From positions 1-16,847 of the forward strand of contig JBLHGN010000053.1 in assembly GCA_047616325.1 (NCBI GenBank): a DNA stretch of 16,847 bases, in the 5' to 3' direction. Below, piece by piece: positions 8,205 to 15,984 of this stretch. Both the position numbers and the translations under genes were made by a program. Every line of letters starts with the position of its first letter. The stretch's first letter is position 1. Below the pieces are notes generated by a model that searched no databases, was not told the DNA's origin, and worked only from the letters and a program-made list of their open reading frames with translations. The DNA comes from JBLHGN01 sp047616325. GTDB lineage: Bacteria; Pseudomonadota; Gammaproteobacteria; Pseudomonadales; Cellvibrionaceae.

Positions 8205-10129
8205 TACTTGATAACATAAACTGCGCCGGAATTGTTTGCGCCATCATTGGGAGTTGGATTAATTCCCCCGACACTACTATCTTCACCCTCAGCGCCAACG
8301 ACCAAGGTATCGCCAATAAAGGCCAAGACATTGCCAAAGTTTTGACTGGGCTCGGTATTGTTAACCGCTTTTAGGGTGTGCGCCGAAGGCCAGCCACCCT
8401 CGCTGTCTCTGGCAAATAGATACACGGCTCCAGAATTACCCGCCGTCACGTCTTGCAGTGGCGCCCCGACCGCCAACATGCTGTCCGTCATAGCAAGTGC
8501 ACTACCGAAGCCCATCGCTCCCGCTGTGGTTGCTTTAAGATAGGTATCCTCCCCCCCCCAAGATGTGTCGCTTTCATCTTTGCGACTAAAGATATATACG
8601 GCACCGGCATCTTCCTGAGATTTATCCGCTTGGAGGCCGTCAACACCTGTTGCACTGCTCTGTTCCCCTGGTGCACCCACCACCAAAACGTCATCTTGGA
8701 TGACCAAAGAAGTTCCAAATTTGTCGCCCTCATCACGAATAGTGGCCACTGTCGGATCGCCCACAACCCACGTTCCGCCAGTGTGTTCAACAACATACAC
8801 CGCGCCTTTATTCAGATCTCTACCAGGAGCACCGATGGCCAACTCTGTTGAATAATTTAGTTGAAGTGCTGCACCGAAATCGTCACCTTCAACAGAATCG
8901 TCTACTACGATGGGCTCGCCCTGCGTCCAGATAGCGTCTACCAACGTGTATTCAAATACAACGCCTCCATTTACTCCCGTATCTAGAGTGGCTCCCGGCG
9001 CACCTACCATCAAAATATCATCTTGCAGACTCAAGGCTTCGCCAAAGCGATCACCCTCAATGCTCGATGCCAAAGAAAGCTCTTCGATTTGATCCCACCC
9101 ACTTCCGGTCACGATAAAAACCCTTCCGGCAATAACATCCGACCCTGGGGCGCCAACCACTAGAGTAGAGCCAACCAAGGCGACACTCGAGCCAAAACCC
9201 TCGTGGGGCTCAGAGACTGTTGGCTTTACGCTTGCGGTCTGACCCCACAAATCGCCACTGAGGTTAAAAACAATTACCTCTGAGGCGCCTGGCAGGCCTA
9301 CAGCAAGCGTATTGTCTGAAAACGCGACACTGTGACCAAACTCATCACCAACGCCAGGAGCTGCAGCTTTGAGAAAATTTTGATTTAAATCGTCTTCACC
9401 CCCACGATCGACAGTTACGGAGTAAATCTGCTCGGTAGAATCGTCGGTAGCCGTGACGGTAATACTGAGAATTGTTTCGGATGATGCAGTAAGCGACTGA
9501 GAAACACTTGATTTTCCGTCAACAAGCTCACTATCTCCAGCGAAAAATAATGCTGCCTCACTATTTGAGGCATCCACTAACACGCGAGTTTGATTGACAA
9601 GATAATTAGTTTCCACATCGTACTCTAGAGTGCCTGAGAAAAAGTCAAAATCAATATCAGTCAATGTCAAACTCGTTAAATTAGCGTCATCATCGGTATC
9701 TTGCTGGCGGGTGATTACAAAAACATAGGTCTGCTCGGTGAATTCATCTTCCGCCAAAACGGTTATTTCAAATGTGTTTTCACCGACGGCCAAAGTTTGT
9801 GATGAACTATTGGTGTCGTCTGCCAAGTCAACGCCGTCAAGCTCCATGGTGGCCCCTTCAGAGCTAGTCCTTGCATTGAAAACAATACTAGTCACATTCA
9901 CGCTAACCGTATCTGTGTACTCTAAGGTATCTGTATCGAACGAGGGACTGAGGTTCACATCGCTAATACTCAGACGTGAGAGACTAGCATCGATGGAGCT
10001 GGCGAACCCCGCTTTACATGCCTGAAGGCCCAACAAAAGCGCGATTAGGGAGACACAATACGACCATCGCTTAAAATGAACAGCCGATTTTGACGGACAC
10101 TTGGACGTTGATTTTTTAACCTGCAGCAT
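8204..10129 (-). CDS. Lipoprotein with two cadherin-like beta-sandwich domains and a seven-repeat FG-GAP propeller
   Basis: This 641-residue envelope lipoprotein has a long basic n-region, a hydrophobic segment (about 24-37) and a lipobox GLQAC with Cys38. GAGGAA lies about 8 bases before the ATG. Residues about 50-141 and 151-242 are tandem repeats resembling the cadherin-like beta-sandwich family, each opening LSRL/LTSL and closing VITR/VTVDR. Residues about 251-641 hold seven FG-GAP-type repeats, with FG at 264, 312, 362, 418, 471, 541 and 598. Each is followed by a variant of LAVGAPG, as expected for a seven-bladed propeller like that of integrin alpha chains. Such domains usually bind proteins or carbohydrates at the cell surface; no catalytic residues are visible. 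The deacetylase gene follows 35 bases downstream. A 16-base-phased repeat array lies upstream of its likely promoter. Function is unknown; an adhesin or surface scaffold role is inference. Confidence 0.85.
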   Translation of the reverse strand: MLQVKKSTSKCPSKSAVHFKRWSYCVSLIALLLGLQACKAGFASSIDASLSRLSISDVNLSPSFDTDTLEYTDTVSVNVTSIVFNARTSSEGATMELDGVDLADDTNSSSQTLAVGENTFEITVLAEDEFTEQTYVFVITRQQDTDDDANLTSLTLTDIDFDFFSGTLEYDVETNYLVNQTRVLVDASNSEAALFFAGDSELVDGKSSVSQSLTASSETILSITVTATDDSTEQIYSVTVDRGGEDDLNQNFLKAAAPGVGDEFGHSVAFSDNTLAVGLPGASEVIVFNLSGDLWGQTASVKPTVSEPHEGFGSSVALVGSTLVVGAPGSDVIAGRVFIVTGSGWDQIEELSLASSIEGDRFGEALSLQDDILMVGAPGATLDTGVNGGVVFEYTLVDAIWTQGEPIVVDDSVEGDDFGAALQLNYSTELAIGAPGRDLNKGAVYVVEHTGGTWVVGDPTVATIRDEGDKFGTSLVIQDDVLVVGAPGEQSSATGVDGLQADKSQEDAGAVYIFSRKDESDTSWGGEDTYLKATTAGAMGFGSALAMTDSMLAVGAPLQDVTAGNSGAVYLFARDSEGGWPSAHTLKAVNNTEPSQNFGNVLAFIGDTLVVGAEGEDSSVGGINPTPNDGANNSGAVYVIK

Positions 10130-10158
10130 TTAGAACTTCCTCTATAGCTATCAAACAC

Positions 10159-10187
10159 ATTTTAATTTTTGTAATCTCGTTGCCGAA
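10159..10187 (-). promoter_or_regulatory. Candidate lipoprotein promoter
   Basis: Reading the minus strand, TTCGGC (plus 10182-10187) is followed after 17 bases by TAAAAT (plus 10159-10164). The -10 matches the sigma-70 consensus at five of six positions and the -35 is poor. That pattern would suit a promoter needing an activator. The phased repeats begin 13 bases upstream of the -35. This is a prediction from sequence only. Confidence 0.35.
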
Positions 10188-10199
10188 CTAGGCACATAG

Positions 10200-10263
10200 A
10201 AATCTAGATACGATTAAATCTAGATACCTTGAAATCTACGCTCTTTGAAATCTAAGTAATTTA
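10200..10263. repeat. Four direct repeats of AAATCTA at exact 16-base period
   Basis: The heptamer AAATCTA starts at 10200, 10216, 10232 and 10248, exactly 16 bases apart. Several bases after it are partly conserved (GATAC in two units, TTTG or TTG before the next copy). A degraded copy, CGAACTA, sits at 10184, also in phase. On the minus strand the unit reads TAGATTT. The array lies 71-134 bases upstream of the lipoprotein start codon. Exact phasing fits a row of protein-binding sites on alternating helix faces, or a small tandem-duplication minisatellite. Confidence 0.8.
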
Positions 10264-10704
10264 AACCTCAGGCCGCTAGCTTCCCCCAGGTCAACATGTA
10301 GGGGCGCAACATTATCACACACTTGCTACACCAGATATAACGCGAGACACATCTGCAACGTAAATCTGTACGGCATTGACTTGCTGCACAGCTTACCCCC
10401 AGACGACCGACTCAATTAAGAAAAAAACGAGTAAGCGGCTTGGAACTTCAAAATGCGCCAAACAGGTCGAATGCGAATTTATTTTCTAAACATTGGCGGC
10501 ACTAGCATGCCACTTAATAACGAGAATCTTCATTATAGCGAGCGCCATCGGCACAAAATATCAGACCCACAATTCGAAGCTTAAGGCCCTAACGTCTTAC
10601 AAAAACCGCTAATAGAGCAAAACAATCGAAGCCTGCATTAGAAGTTTTTGCAATAGAACGTTATGATTCAGTTATAAACAACATTTTCTATACGGCGCAA
10701 CGTA

Positions 10705-12270
10705 ATGACCCAGCGGGCTGATAAGCTTCCTCCAAACACTTACGACATTGCCGTTATTGGTGCGGGAATTCACGGCTTAAGCATGGCCTGCGAATCGGCG
10801 AGTCGGGGCCTAAAAACGGTACTGGTGCACAGTGGCAAACTGGGCGAGGGTGCGTCCGCCGAGCCCACCATTATTGCCGGGGCTGATATCGTTAAGCTCG
10901 AAAGCCTCAATGTAAGTGATGTCGCTACGAATTTTGAGGAACTTGCGCTACTGAGGAGCAAGGCGCCCCACCTCGTGCGGCCCATTCCCACCTATTTTAC
11001 CCACAACCCCACCGCGCGCTCGGAAAGGCGAGCCAATTTTGGCTTAGCACTATACCGGCGCCTGCAGGGAAGAGAAGTATTCCCTTTCTCTACTAAATTT
11101 CCCGCCGCGCCACTCACGGTGATCAAAGCTCAGCACCTATTAAAAAGATCTGCATGGGAACACACAATTAATCCGCTTAGAGTTAGTATCGCCTTGGTGC
11201 AACAGGCCCAAGAACTAGGTGTTTTCCTCCTTACCAACCAAAAAGTTAGCGGGGCCACACGCCTTGCTGACAGCTGGAGTTTAAGCCTCGAGTCTGACTT
11301 TGCCGCCAGCAAGAGCGAAATCACCGCTAAAGCCTTAATCACCTGCACCGGGCCAGTCGCCAGCGATACCTTAGCCTCGATACTTGGCGTAAAAACACGC
11401 TGTAAAGCCACCGCAAATCACTTGGGATATATCTACTTCAAACGTTCCACGGTTGAGACGCTAGATAGCAGCGAGGAACAACACCCTCGCGATAAAGACC
11501 GGGATAATTCTGGTGCGCGTTTTTTTGATAACGGCGCAGTGGCTATCCAGCAGGACGACAAATCACTGGTATATGTCCACACCTTTGACGAACAACATCT
11601 ATGTGCGGGTCCTATTATTGCTCAAGACAAATCTGCAGAGTCAAAAGCAAAGGCTATCGCCACATTTTTACAGCATTGGAATCGCTACTCTCAGGAGGCC
11701 CTAGTGAGTAACGACATAACACACAGCCGCTGGTCTGCGTTGGCGATGGTTGAAGACTCGGTTCAGAAGTCTTCGGAGCGAACTCACGAGTCATGGTTGG
11801 ATTTAAATAATCCCGGCCATGCTGCTCCGCTACTCACATTATTCGGCTCAAACCTTATTCAATTTCGCTTGATTGCTGAACGAGGTCTGGATATTTTAGA
11901 GCCCTTCACCGGCACCAAAAAGAGTAAAGATTTCGCACACCTACCCCTTCCTGGAGGTGACCTTCACGAACGTTCAATCGAACAAGTTTTTGCACAGCTG
12001 GAAGAGCGTTTCAGCTTCATTAGCCGCTCAATTTTGCAGCGCCTTTTTGCCACTTACGGCACAGCAATAAACGTGATACTGGCTTCTGTGCAAACGCTGG
12101 AAGATATAGGCGAACACTTCGGCCACGGCCTCTATCAAAGAGAAGTGGATTATTTGGTGAGCTGTGAATGGGCTAAAACGGCCGATGACGTTTTGTGGAA
12201 GAGAACGCGGCTAGGCTTAATATTTAACGAAAGAGAAGTGCAACAACTGGAAAACTATTTGAAGAGCTAA
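10705..12270 (+). CDS. GlpD-family FAD-dependent oxidoreductase with altered active-site motifs
   Basis: This 521-residue protein aligns along its length with aerobic glycerol-3-phosphate dehydrogenase (GlpD). The N-terminal FAD motif VIGAGIHG (17-24), the central CTGPVASDTL region, LPGGD (415-419), EHFGHGLY (470-477) and the C-terminal EWAKTADDVLWKRTRLGL (488-505) all match the family. The substrate-site motifs, however, are replaced. The HGGLRYLE segment of GlpD corresponds to AGADIVKLE (58-66). SGVRPL becomes SRWSALA (341-347), losing the Arg. FGGKLTTYR becomes FGSNLIQFR (380-388), losing the Lys. GTTD is also missing. It may therefore use another substrate or be catalytically dead. No clear ribosome site precedes the ATG, but the FAD motif so near the N terminus supports this start. 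It stands alone, with no glpF, glpK or glpR nearby, and is convergent with the VWA gene. Confidence 0.82.
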   Translation: MTQRADKLPPNTYDIAVIGAGIHGLSMACESASRGLKTVLVHSGKLGEGASAEPTIIAGADIVKLESLNVSDVATNFEELALLRSKAPHLVRPIPTYFTHNPTARSERRANFGLALYRRLQGREVFPFSTKFPAAPLTVIKAQHLLKRSAWEHTINPLRVSIALVQQAQELGVFLLTNQKVSGATRLADSWSLSLESDFAASKSEITAKALITCTGPVASDTLASILGVKTRCKATANHLGYIYFKRSTVETLDSSEEQHPRDKDRDNSGARFFDNGAVAIQQDDKSLVYVHTFDEQHLCAGPIIAQDKSAESKAKAIATFLQHWNRYSQEALVSNDITHSRWSALAMVEDSVQKSSERTHESWLDLNNPGHAAPLLTLFGSNLIQFRLIAERGLDILEPFTGTKKSKDFAHLPLPGGDLHERSIEQVFAQLEERFSFISRSILQRLFATYGTAINVILASVQTLEDIGEHFGHGLYQREVDYLVSCEWAKTADDVLWKRTRLGLIFNEREVQQLENYLKS

Positions 12271-12363
12271 CATTAGCGCACTAACAAAAGAAGCTAAGAA
12301 AAAAGAAACTTCGCTTTGCCCTCAATCCACTGCTGTGAAATCTCCGACTACAACACAATCGCT

Positions 12364-14784
12364 CTACTTATCGTCGTCACCGAAGTCATCCGTATCGCCA
12401 AAGTCATCATTATCGCCGAAGTCGTCATTATCGTTTCCCGCCATGGAATCATCATTTTCCAAATCGTCAATCAATGACGATATGGCATCATCGAGTTCAT
12501 CTTCGGCTAGGTCTAGGCCTTGTGCCCTAAGCATCGCACTGACCATGTCTTCTTCCTCTTCTTCATCGCTAAGCTCTTCTACGACGGACTCCTCGGCTAC
12601 CTCTTCCTCAACCCCCATTGCGTCTAGGTCATCCAATTCATCCATGGGGTCGTCATCGTCCGTATCCATTACAGAGCTCATTGCCTCTAGCAAGGCCTCT
12701 TCTTCCGCTTTCGATTCTGGCGTTTCCACCGCATCAGGCGCCGTGTCGTCAGTACCCGAGAACTCCATATCAATATCCTCGTCGTCCTCATCCTCATCCT
12801 CAACCTCATCCTCCATGGGCATACTTTCTTCTTCAGGGATTTCGTTTAAATCCAAGACTTCCATGGGCGGCTCTTCTTCACTTTCGTCCTCTTCGGGTTG
12901 CACTTCTTCTATAGCCTGATTTACGTTCTCTTCAGAGAATTGATCCAGGATCTCTTCTGGTTTTTTTCCAGCGACCAATTTTTTAAAAATCAAGAAACCC
13001 GAACCAAACAGTACGACATTACCCAAGGTAAGTGCGCTGTAGAGTAACCAGCTGGGAATAGACTCCGCTTCTTTTGCTACAACAGGCTGGAGGCTGACTT
13101 GAGGTAAAGGGCTCGCGACAGGCTCAATAGAGGGCACCGGAGAAGCTGCTGGCTCAGACGCTCCCTGGTCTTCCACAAAAGGCTCTATCTCTTCTAAAAA
13201 ACCTTCGTCCAAGGAGTAATTAAAACGGATGTCTTCGAGGCTTTCGTCAAATTTAGCACCGTGCTTGGTGGCGCTGCGAATTTTTATTTTGGCTACATAT
13301 TCACCTTCATCCTCAGGCTGCAGGGTTGCCTGCCACGTATCCAGGCCTGTGAACGCCATAGGCCAAATTTTATTTCTCTGATTTGGCCCGAACAAGGTGG
13401 CTACAACTTGTGTCTGCCCTATATCTATTTCTTCACCATAGGACCTTGCCGTTAACAAGTACTCAAGCTTTCCATCGTTGAATACTGATTTTATATCCGC
13501 ATCAAAGGTCTGACGAACGCTAAACTGATGATTAAATTCTCGAACAAAGCTCTTGCCATCTACCACTATCGTAAGCTGGTAAATGCCGGCCTTATCAAAT
13601 TCTGGAAGCTCGAGGTTAAATATTCCGGTTATAGGAGGTGAACGGGTAGGAATACCTTTATCCCATAATTTATTCAAGGAGAATTCGTCGTGGCCAGCCA
13701 CCATGTCGGCCTTTATTTCCATAATTTTTAGAAATTCAGGGCTGGTAATGGTTTTACCATCTTGTTGCAGTGAAAAACTGACGCGATACTGGTTGCCCTT
13801 AAATACATTATGAGGCATGGATTTAACGCGCAAATTGAGATTGCTGACGACGGTTATCCGGCTGTCTTGATCCATCGCGGCTTTAACCCGCCACTGTCCC
13901 TCTAGGGGCTGTTTTACGGTAATAAGGTCGTAGCTTTCTGTGCGATACCAACTTACGTACTTTGATTTCGTTTTAGCCTCCAAAACATCATCATCAGGGC
14001 CCGCCAATTGGGTATTGTCCGCTGGGTTCTCTCTAAAAATAAGTGCAGTAAATTCTTCGACACTGGTATCCACAAGAAAACCTTCTTCAGAAAGTGGCAC
14101 CTGCTCAGCGGGCACGGCGGCATCGAAGGCATTTAGGAAAATTTTCATAAGATCGTCGGCGCTGTTGGCAACGGCGGCAATACCACCGGTACCCAGCGAC
14201 AACTTATCCATCAAGTTTGTGTCGGCATTTTTTGATAGCGCCACCGTATGAACAACAATACCGGCTTCTTTTAGTTTTGGCAGTACTTCGTCGACGATAC
14301 GTCGCCATTCTCGCTTGTTAACGGCGGGGTCTTTGTCTATATCAACCATGCCATCGGTCAACAAAATAATACTGCTGTGATACTCGCCTTGGTTCCCGCC
14401 CAAATCGTAAGCCGCTTTTTCCAAGGCTTCACCTATATTGGTATAAAGACCGGCAGAGTTTATTTGACTGGACTTGGACTGGGCATCCTCCCGCCATTCT
14501 TGCGCAACGGGCCGGTGAGGTACCAACATGTTGACCCACTGACCAAAAGTCCAAACACCTGATTTACTTCCCTGGGGTAACAATTGCACAAGAAGCTCTA
14601 TAGCCGGCTGGCGCAAATTGTTTGGGTCGTTCTGTTTCATACTGCCGGAAACATCAATTACCAAGCGCACATCTGCCGGCAACACCTTTTGCGAGTACTG
14701 GCTGGGCTGGGCGGTGGTCGATAACCCCAAAGCTAAGCCGATAAGAAATACAGTGGCCTGTGATAGGCTGCGAATAAACGTCAT
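12364..14784 (-). CDS. Membrane-anchored VWA-domain protein with highly acidic cytoplasmic tail
   Basis: I chose the ATG at 14784 (806 residues) because it starts a clear signal peptide, hydrophobic at about 11-22 with likely cleavage after TTA at 25. A GTG at 14877 would add 31 polar residues without a ribosome site. The VWA domain (about 38-225) has a complete metal-binding MIDAS: DVSGS (Asp44, Ser46, Ser48), Thr115 in YTNIGEAL and Asp144 in LLTDGMVD. Beta-rich segments follow to about 525, then a Pro/Ser/Ala linker and one membrane helix (about 579-601) followed by KK, placing the C terminus in the cytoplasm. Residues 611-806 are extremely Asp/Glu-rich and end in three DDFGD-type hexapeptide repeats. 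The start and MIDAS surroundings (GSMKQNDPNNLR, SGVWTFGQ) resemble a gammaproteobacterial conserved family I recall as TIGR03503; that assignment is from memory. Function is unknown. Confidence 0.85.
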   Translation of the reverse strand: MTFIRSLSQATVFLIGLALGLSTTAQPSQYSQKVLPADVRLVIDVSGSMKQNDPNNLRQPAIELLVQLLPQGSKSGVWTFGQWVNMLVPHRPVAQEWREDAQSKSSQINSAGLYTNIGEALEKAAYDLGGNQGEYHSSIILLTDGMVDIDKDPAVNKREWRRIVDEVLPKLKEAGIVVHTVALSKNADTNLMDKLSLGTGGIAAVANSADDLMKIFLNAFDAAVPAEQVPLSEEGFLVDTSVEEFTALIFRENPADNTQLAGPDDDVLEAKTKSKYVSWYRTESYDLITVKQPLEGQWRVKAAMDQDSRITVVSNLNLRVKSMPHNVFKGNQYRVSFSLQQDGKTITSPEFLKIMEIKADMVAGHDEFSLNKLWDKGIPTRSPPITGIFNLELPEFDKAGIYQLTIVVDGKSFVREFNHQFSVRQTFDADIKSVFNDGKLEYLLTARSYGEEIDIGQTQVVATLFGPNQRNKIWPMAFTGLDTWQATLQPEDEGEYVAKIKIRSATKHGAKFDESLEDIRFNYSLDEGFLEEIEPFVEDQGASEPAASPVPSIEPVASPLPQVSLQPVVAKEAESIPSWLLYSALTLGNVVLFGSGFLIFKKLVAGKKPEEILDQFSEENVNQAIEEVQPEEDESEEEPPMEVLDLNEIPEEESMPMEDEVEDEDEDDEDIDMEFSGTDDTAPDAVETPESKAEEEALLEAMSSVMDTDDDDPMDELDDLDAMGVEEEVAEESVVEELSDEEEEEDMVSAMLRAQGLDLAEDELDDAISSLIDDLENDDSMAGNDNDDFGDNDDFGDTDDFGDDDK
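12367..12426 (-). repeat. 18-base tandem repeat encoding the DDFGD(N/T/D) tail
   Basis: About three 18-base units encode consecutive hexapeptides, DDFGDN, DDFGDT and DDFGDD, at the extreme C terminus of the VWA protein. Copies differ by a few bases. The repeat is in frame, so copy-number change would lengthen or shorten the acidic tail without a frameshift. Confidence 0.7.
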
Positions 14785-15318
14785 ATTGTTTCGGCTGTCT
14801 CCCCTATTGCCTTGAAATGCCTGTTGGATGCTAAACTGTAAAGATGCGCGCTGGCGACTGTGTTTATTGGCGTTCACTCGATAGTTGTTAAAAAATATAA
14901 ACAGTAAAGTCTATTAGACTGATGGCTACAATGCTTTGATTGAGTGAGTCCAAAATCACAAACTTGTATTGTGCTCCTAATTAGCTCAAAGGAAGTGTGA
15001 TGAAGGATGACAACTAGTGAGAATCAACAACCTTGCTCTCAAAAAGCTAAATAATGCAAACTTCAGTCAAAACCACTCTCGCAATTGGTGCAGTTATTAA
15101 ATATAGGCTTCTAACCAAGCCCTACTAACAAGCAGCATATATATTAGTTATTTATAGCAGTTGTGGGGCTACCCTGCCGAAATTGACCGCAGTTATTTTT
15201 GCTGGTAGCGCTGACAAAAATACCTATGGACGGCCACTACAGGCCTATATAGGGGGAAGAGCAAGTAGTTTTTGGCGTCAAGGATAAGGCAGCGAGACGG
15301 ATTCAATATGAAATAAAC
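14785..15318. other. AT-rich intergenic region between two minus-strand genes
   Basis: I see no supported gene in these 534 bases. The segment 14785-14877 could encode an N-terminal extension of the VWA protein from a GTG, but this looks unlikely. The remainder is AT-rich with only very short frames. A perfect 10-base palindrome, CCTATATAGG, occurs at 15244-15253. The promoter of the VWA gene should lie near 14880-14940, where several TATA-like hexamers occur without a good -35 partner. Confidence 0.4.
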
Positions 15319-15663
15319 TTAGGCAGTTTTTTGCGTTTTGTAGCGCTGTACAGCGTAAAACGTCAAAGAACACAGCAGTGAAGCAATAACAGCAACGAGC
15401 AGTGGCCTGCCTGCCCGCCAGAATGCATCTGAACCTACAAACACGCCCTCTATAGCACTTATCAACCAAGCGGGAGACATTTGCGAACTTTGCGAGTCTG
15501 TATACCAAGGCACCAAAAGCACTGTGACAAATACAACACGAGCCATATGTCGTATTTCTACCCTCCTAATATGAGCGGTAACATACCACCAACAGCAGAT
15601 AAACATTGCAGCGCCCAGCAAGTAATAGAGCCAGCCCCAGAGATAATCTTCTGAACTAAACAT
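15319..15663 (-). CDS. Small conserved-type membrane protein
   Basis: This 114-residue protein is mostly hydrophobic, with three or four membrane segments (about 8-29, 41-54, 64-77 and 86-104) and a short basic C-terminal tail (QRYKTQKTA). The pattern YLWGWLYYLLGA near the start and the VLLVPWYTD and SPAWLISAIEGVFVG blocks resemble small uncharacterised membrane proteins I recall from pseudomonads. No catalytic motif is visible and I cannot assign a function. A stop codon lies in frame just upstream, so the ATG at 15663 is the first possible start, although no strong ribosome site precedes it. It is divergent from htpX. Upstream of the VWA gene on the same strand, it is separated by more than 500 bases, so co-transcription is unlikely. 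The hydrophobic pattern and lack of better frames support it as real. Confidence 0.65.
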   Translation of the reverse strand: MFSSEDYLWGWLYYLLGAAMFICCWWYVTAHIRRVEIRHMARVVFVTVLLVPWYTDSQSSQMSPAWLISAIEGVFVGSDAFWRAGRPLLVAVIASLLCSLTFYAVQRYKTQKTA

Positions 15664-15984
15664 AGGTGATTTTCACTCGTGATAAAGAGGTTTTCAGGGG
15701 CCGCATTCTACCTGCTATTGACTTCCAAGCCAAACACGCACTGAAACCAGCGATGGATAATTCGGTATTTTCATGAGCAATTGAAAGCGGAAAATCCGGC
15801 ACTATATTGAGCGAAGAAATTGTATGTACACGTAGTGGATACATATAAAAGCTGCAGAAAAATAGAACATCAAACGACCCCTTTATTATTGATTGCAAGA
15901 ACAGCCGCGAAATATGGCCTTATAGTGGCAACGGGGTTTAGGTCGACGCTGCTTTGTGATCATTAAAAAAAACTGAGGACAGCT
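15664..15984. promoter_or_regulatory. Divergent region upstream of htpX and the small membrane protein gene
   Basis: This 321-base region should hold both promoters. TATAGT at 15921-15926 is a plausible -10 for htpX, about 60 bases before its start, but no well-spaced -35 is present. No CpxR box (paired GTAAA) or convincing sigma-32 pair was found. An 80-codon minus-strand frame at 15656-15898 does not look coding. Confidence 0.3.

Larger units (their letters stand above)
10130..10704. other. Intergenic region between lipoprotein and GlpD-like genes
   Basis: This 575-base divergent region contains the 16-base repeat array (10200-10263) and a candidate lipoprotein promoter on the minus strand. 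A weak candidate promoter for the plus-strand gene is TTGCAA (10648-10653) with TATAAA (10673-10678) at a 19-base spacing. A 42-codon plus frame starting at 10453 has no ribosome site and is not called. The rest is featureless to my eye, with no RNA gene recognised. Confidence 0.45.

Noticed and set aside
10453..10581. Plus-strand 42-codon frame before the GlpD-like gene
   Set aside because: No ribosome binding site and no recognisable sequence; short enough to arise by chance in 575 bases.
12335..12919. Plus-strand Ser-rich 194-codon frame
   Set aside because: It is antisense to the acidic GAT/GAA-rich tail of the VWA gene; Ser-rich composition is the expected mirror of Asp/Glu codons, and there is no family resemblance.
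15244..15253. CCTATATAGG palindrome as a regulator site
   Set aside because: A single short AT-rich palindrome far from any start codon; not enough evidence to call an operator.
15278..15508. Minus-strand 76-codon frame
   Set aside because: It lies in another frame of the better-supported 114-residue membrane protein gene and is Cys/Arg-rich in a way typical of shadow frames.
15797..15812. Possible sigma-54 promoter (GGCAC then TGAGC)
   Set aside because: The GG and GC elements are separated by 11 rather than the required 10 bases and the -12 element is poor.
15656..15898. Minus-strand 80-codon frame upstream of the small membrane protein
   Set aside because: It overlaps the start of the 114-residue gene, has no ribosome site, and its composition does not look like a real protein.
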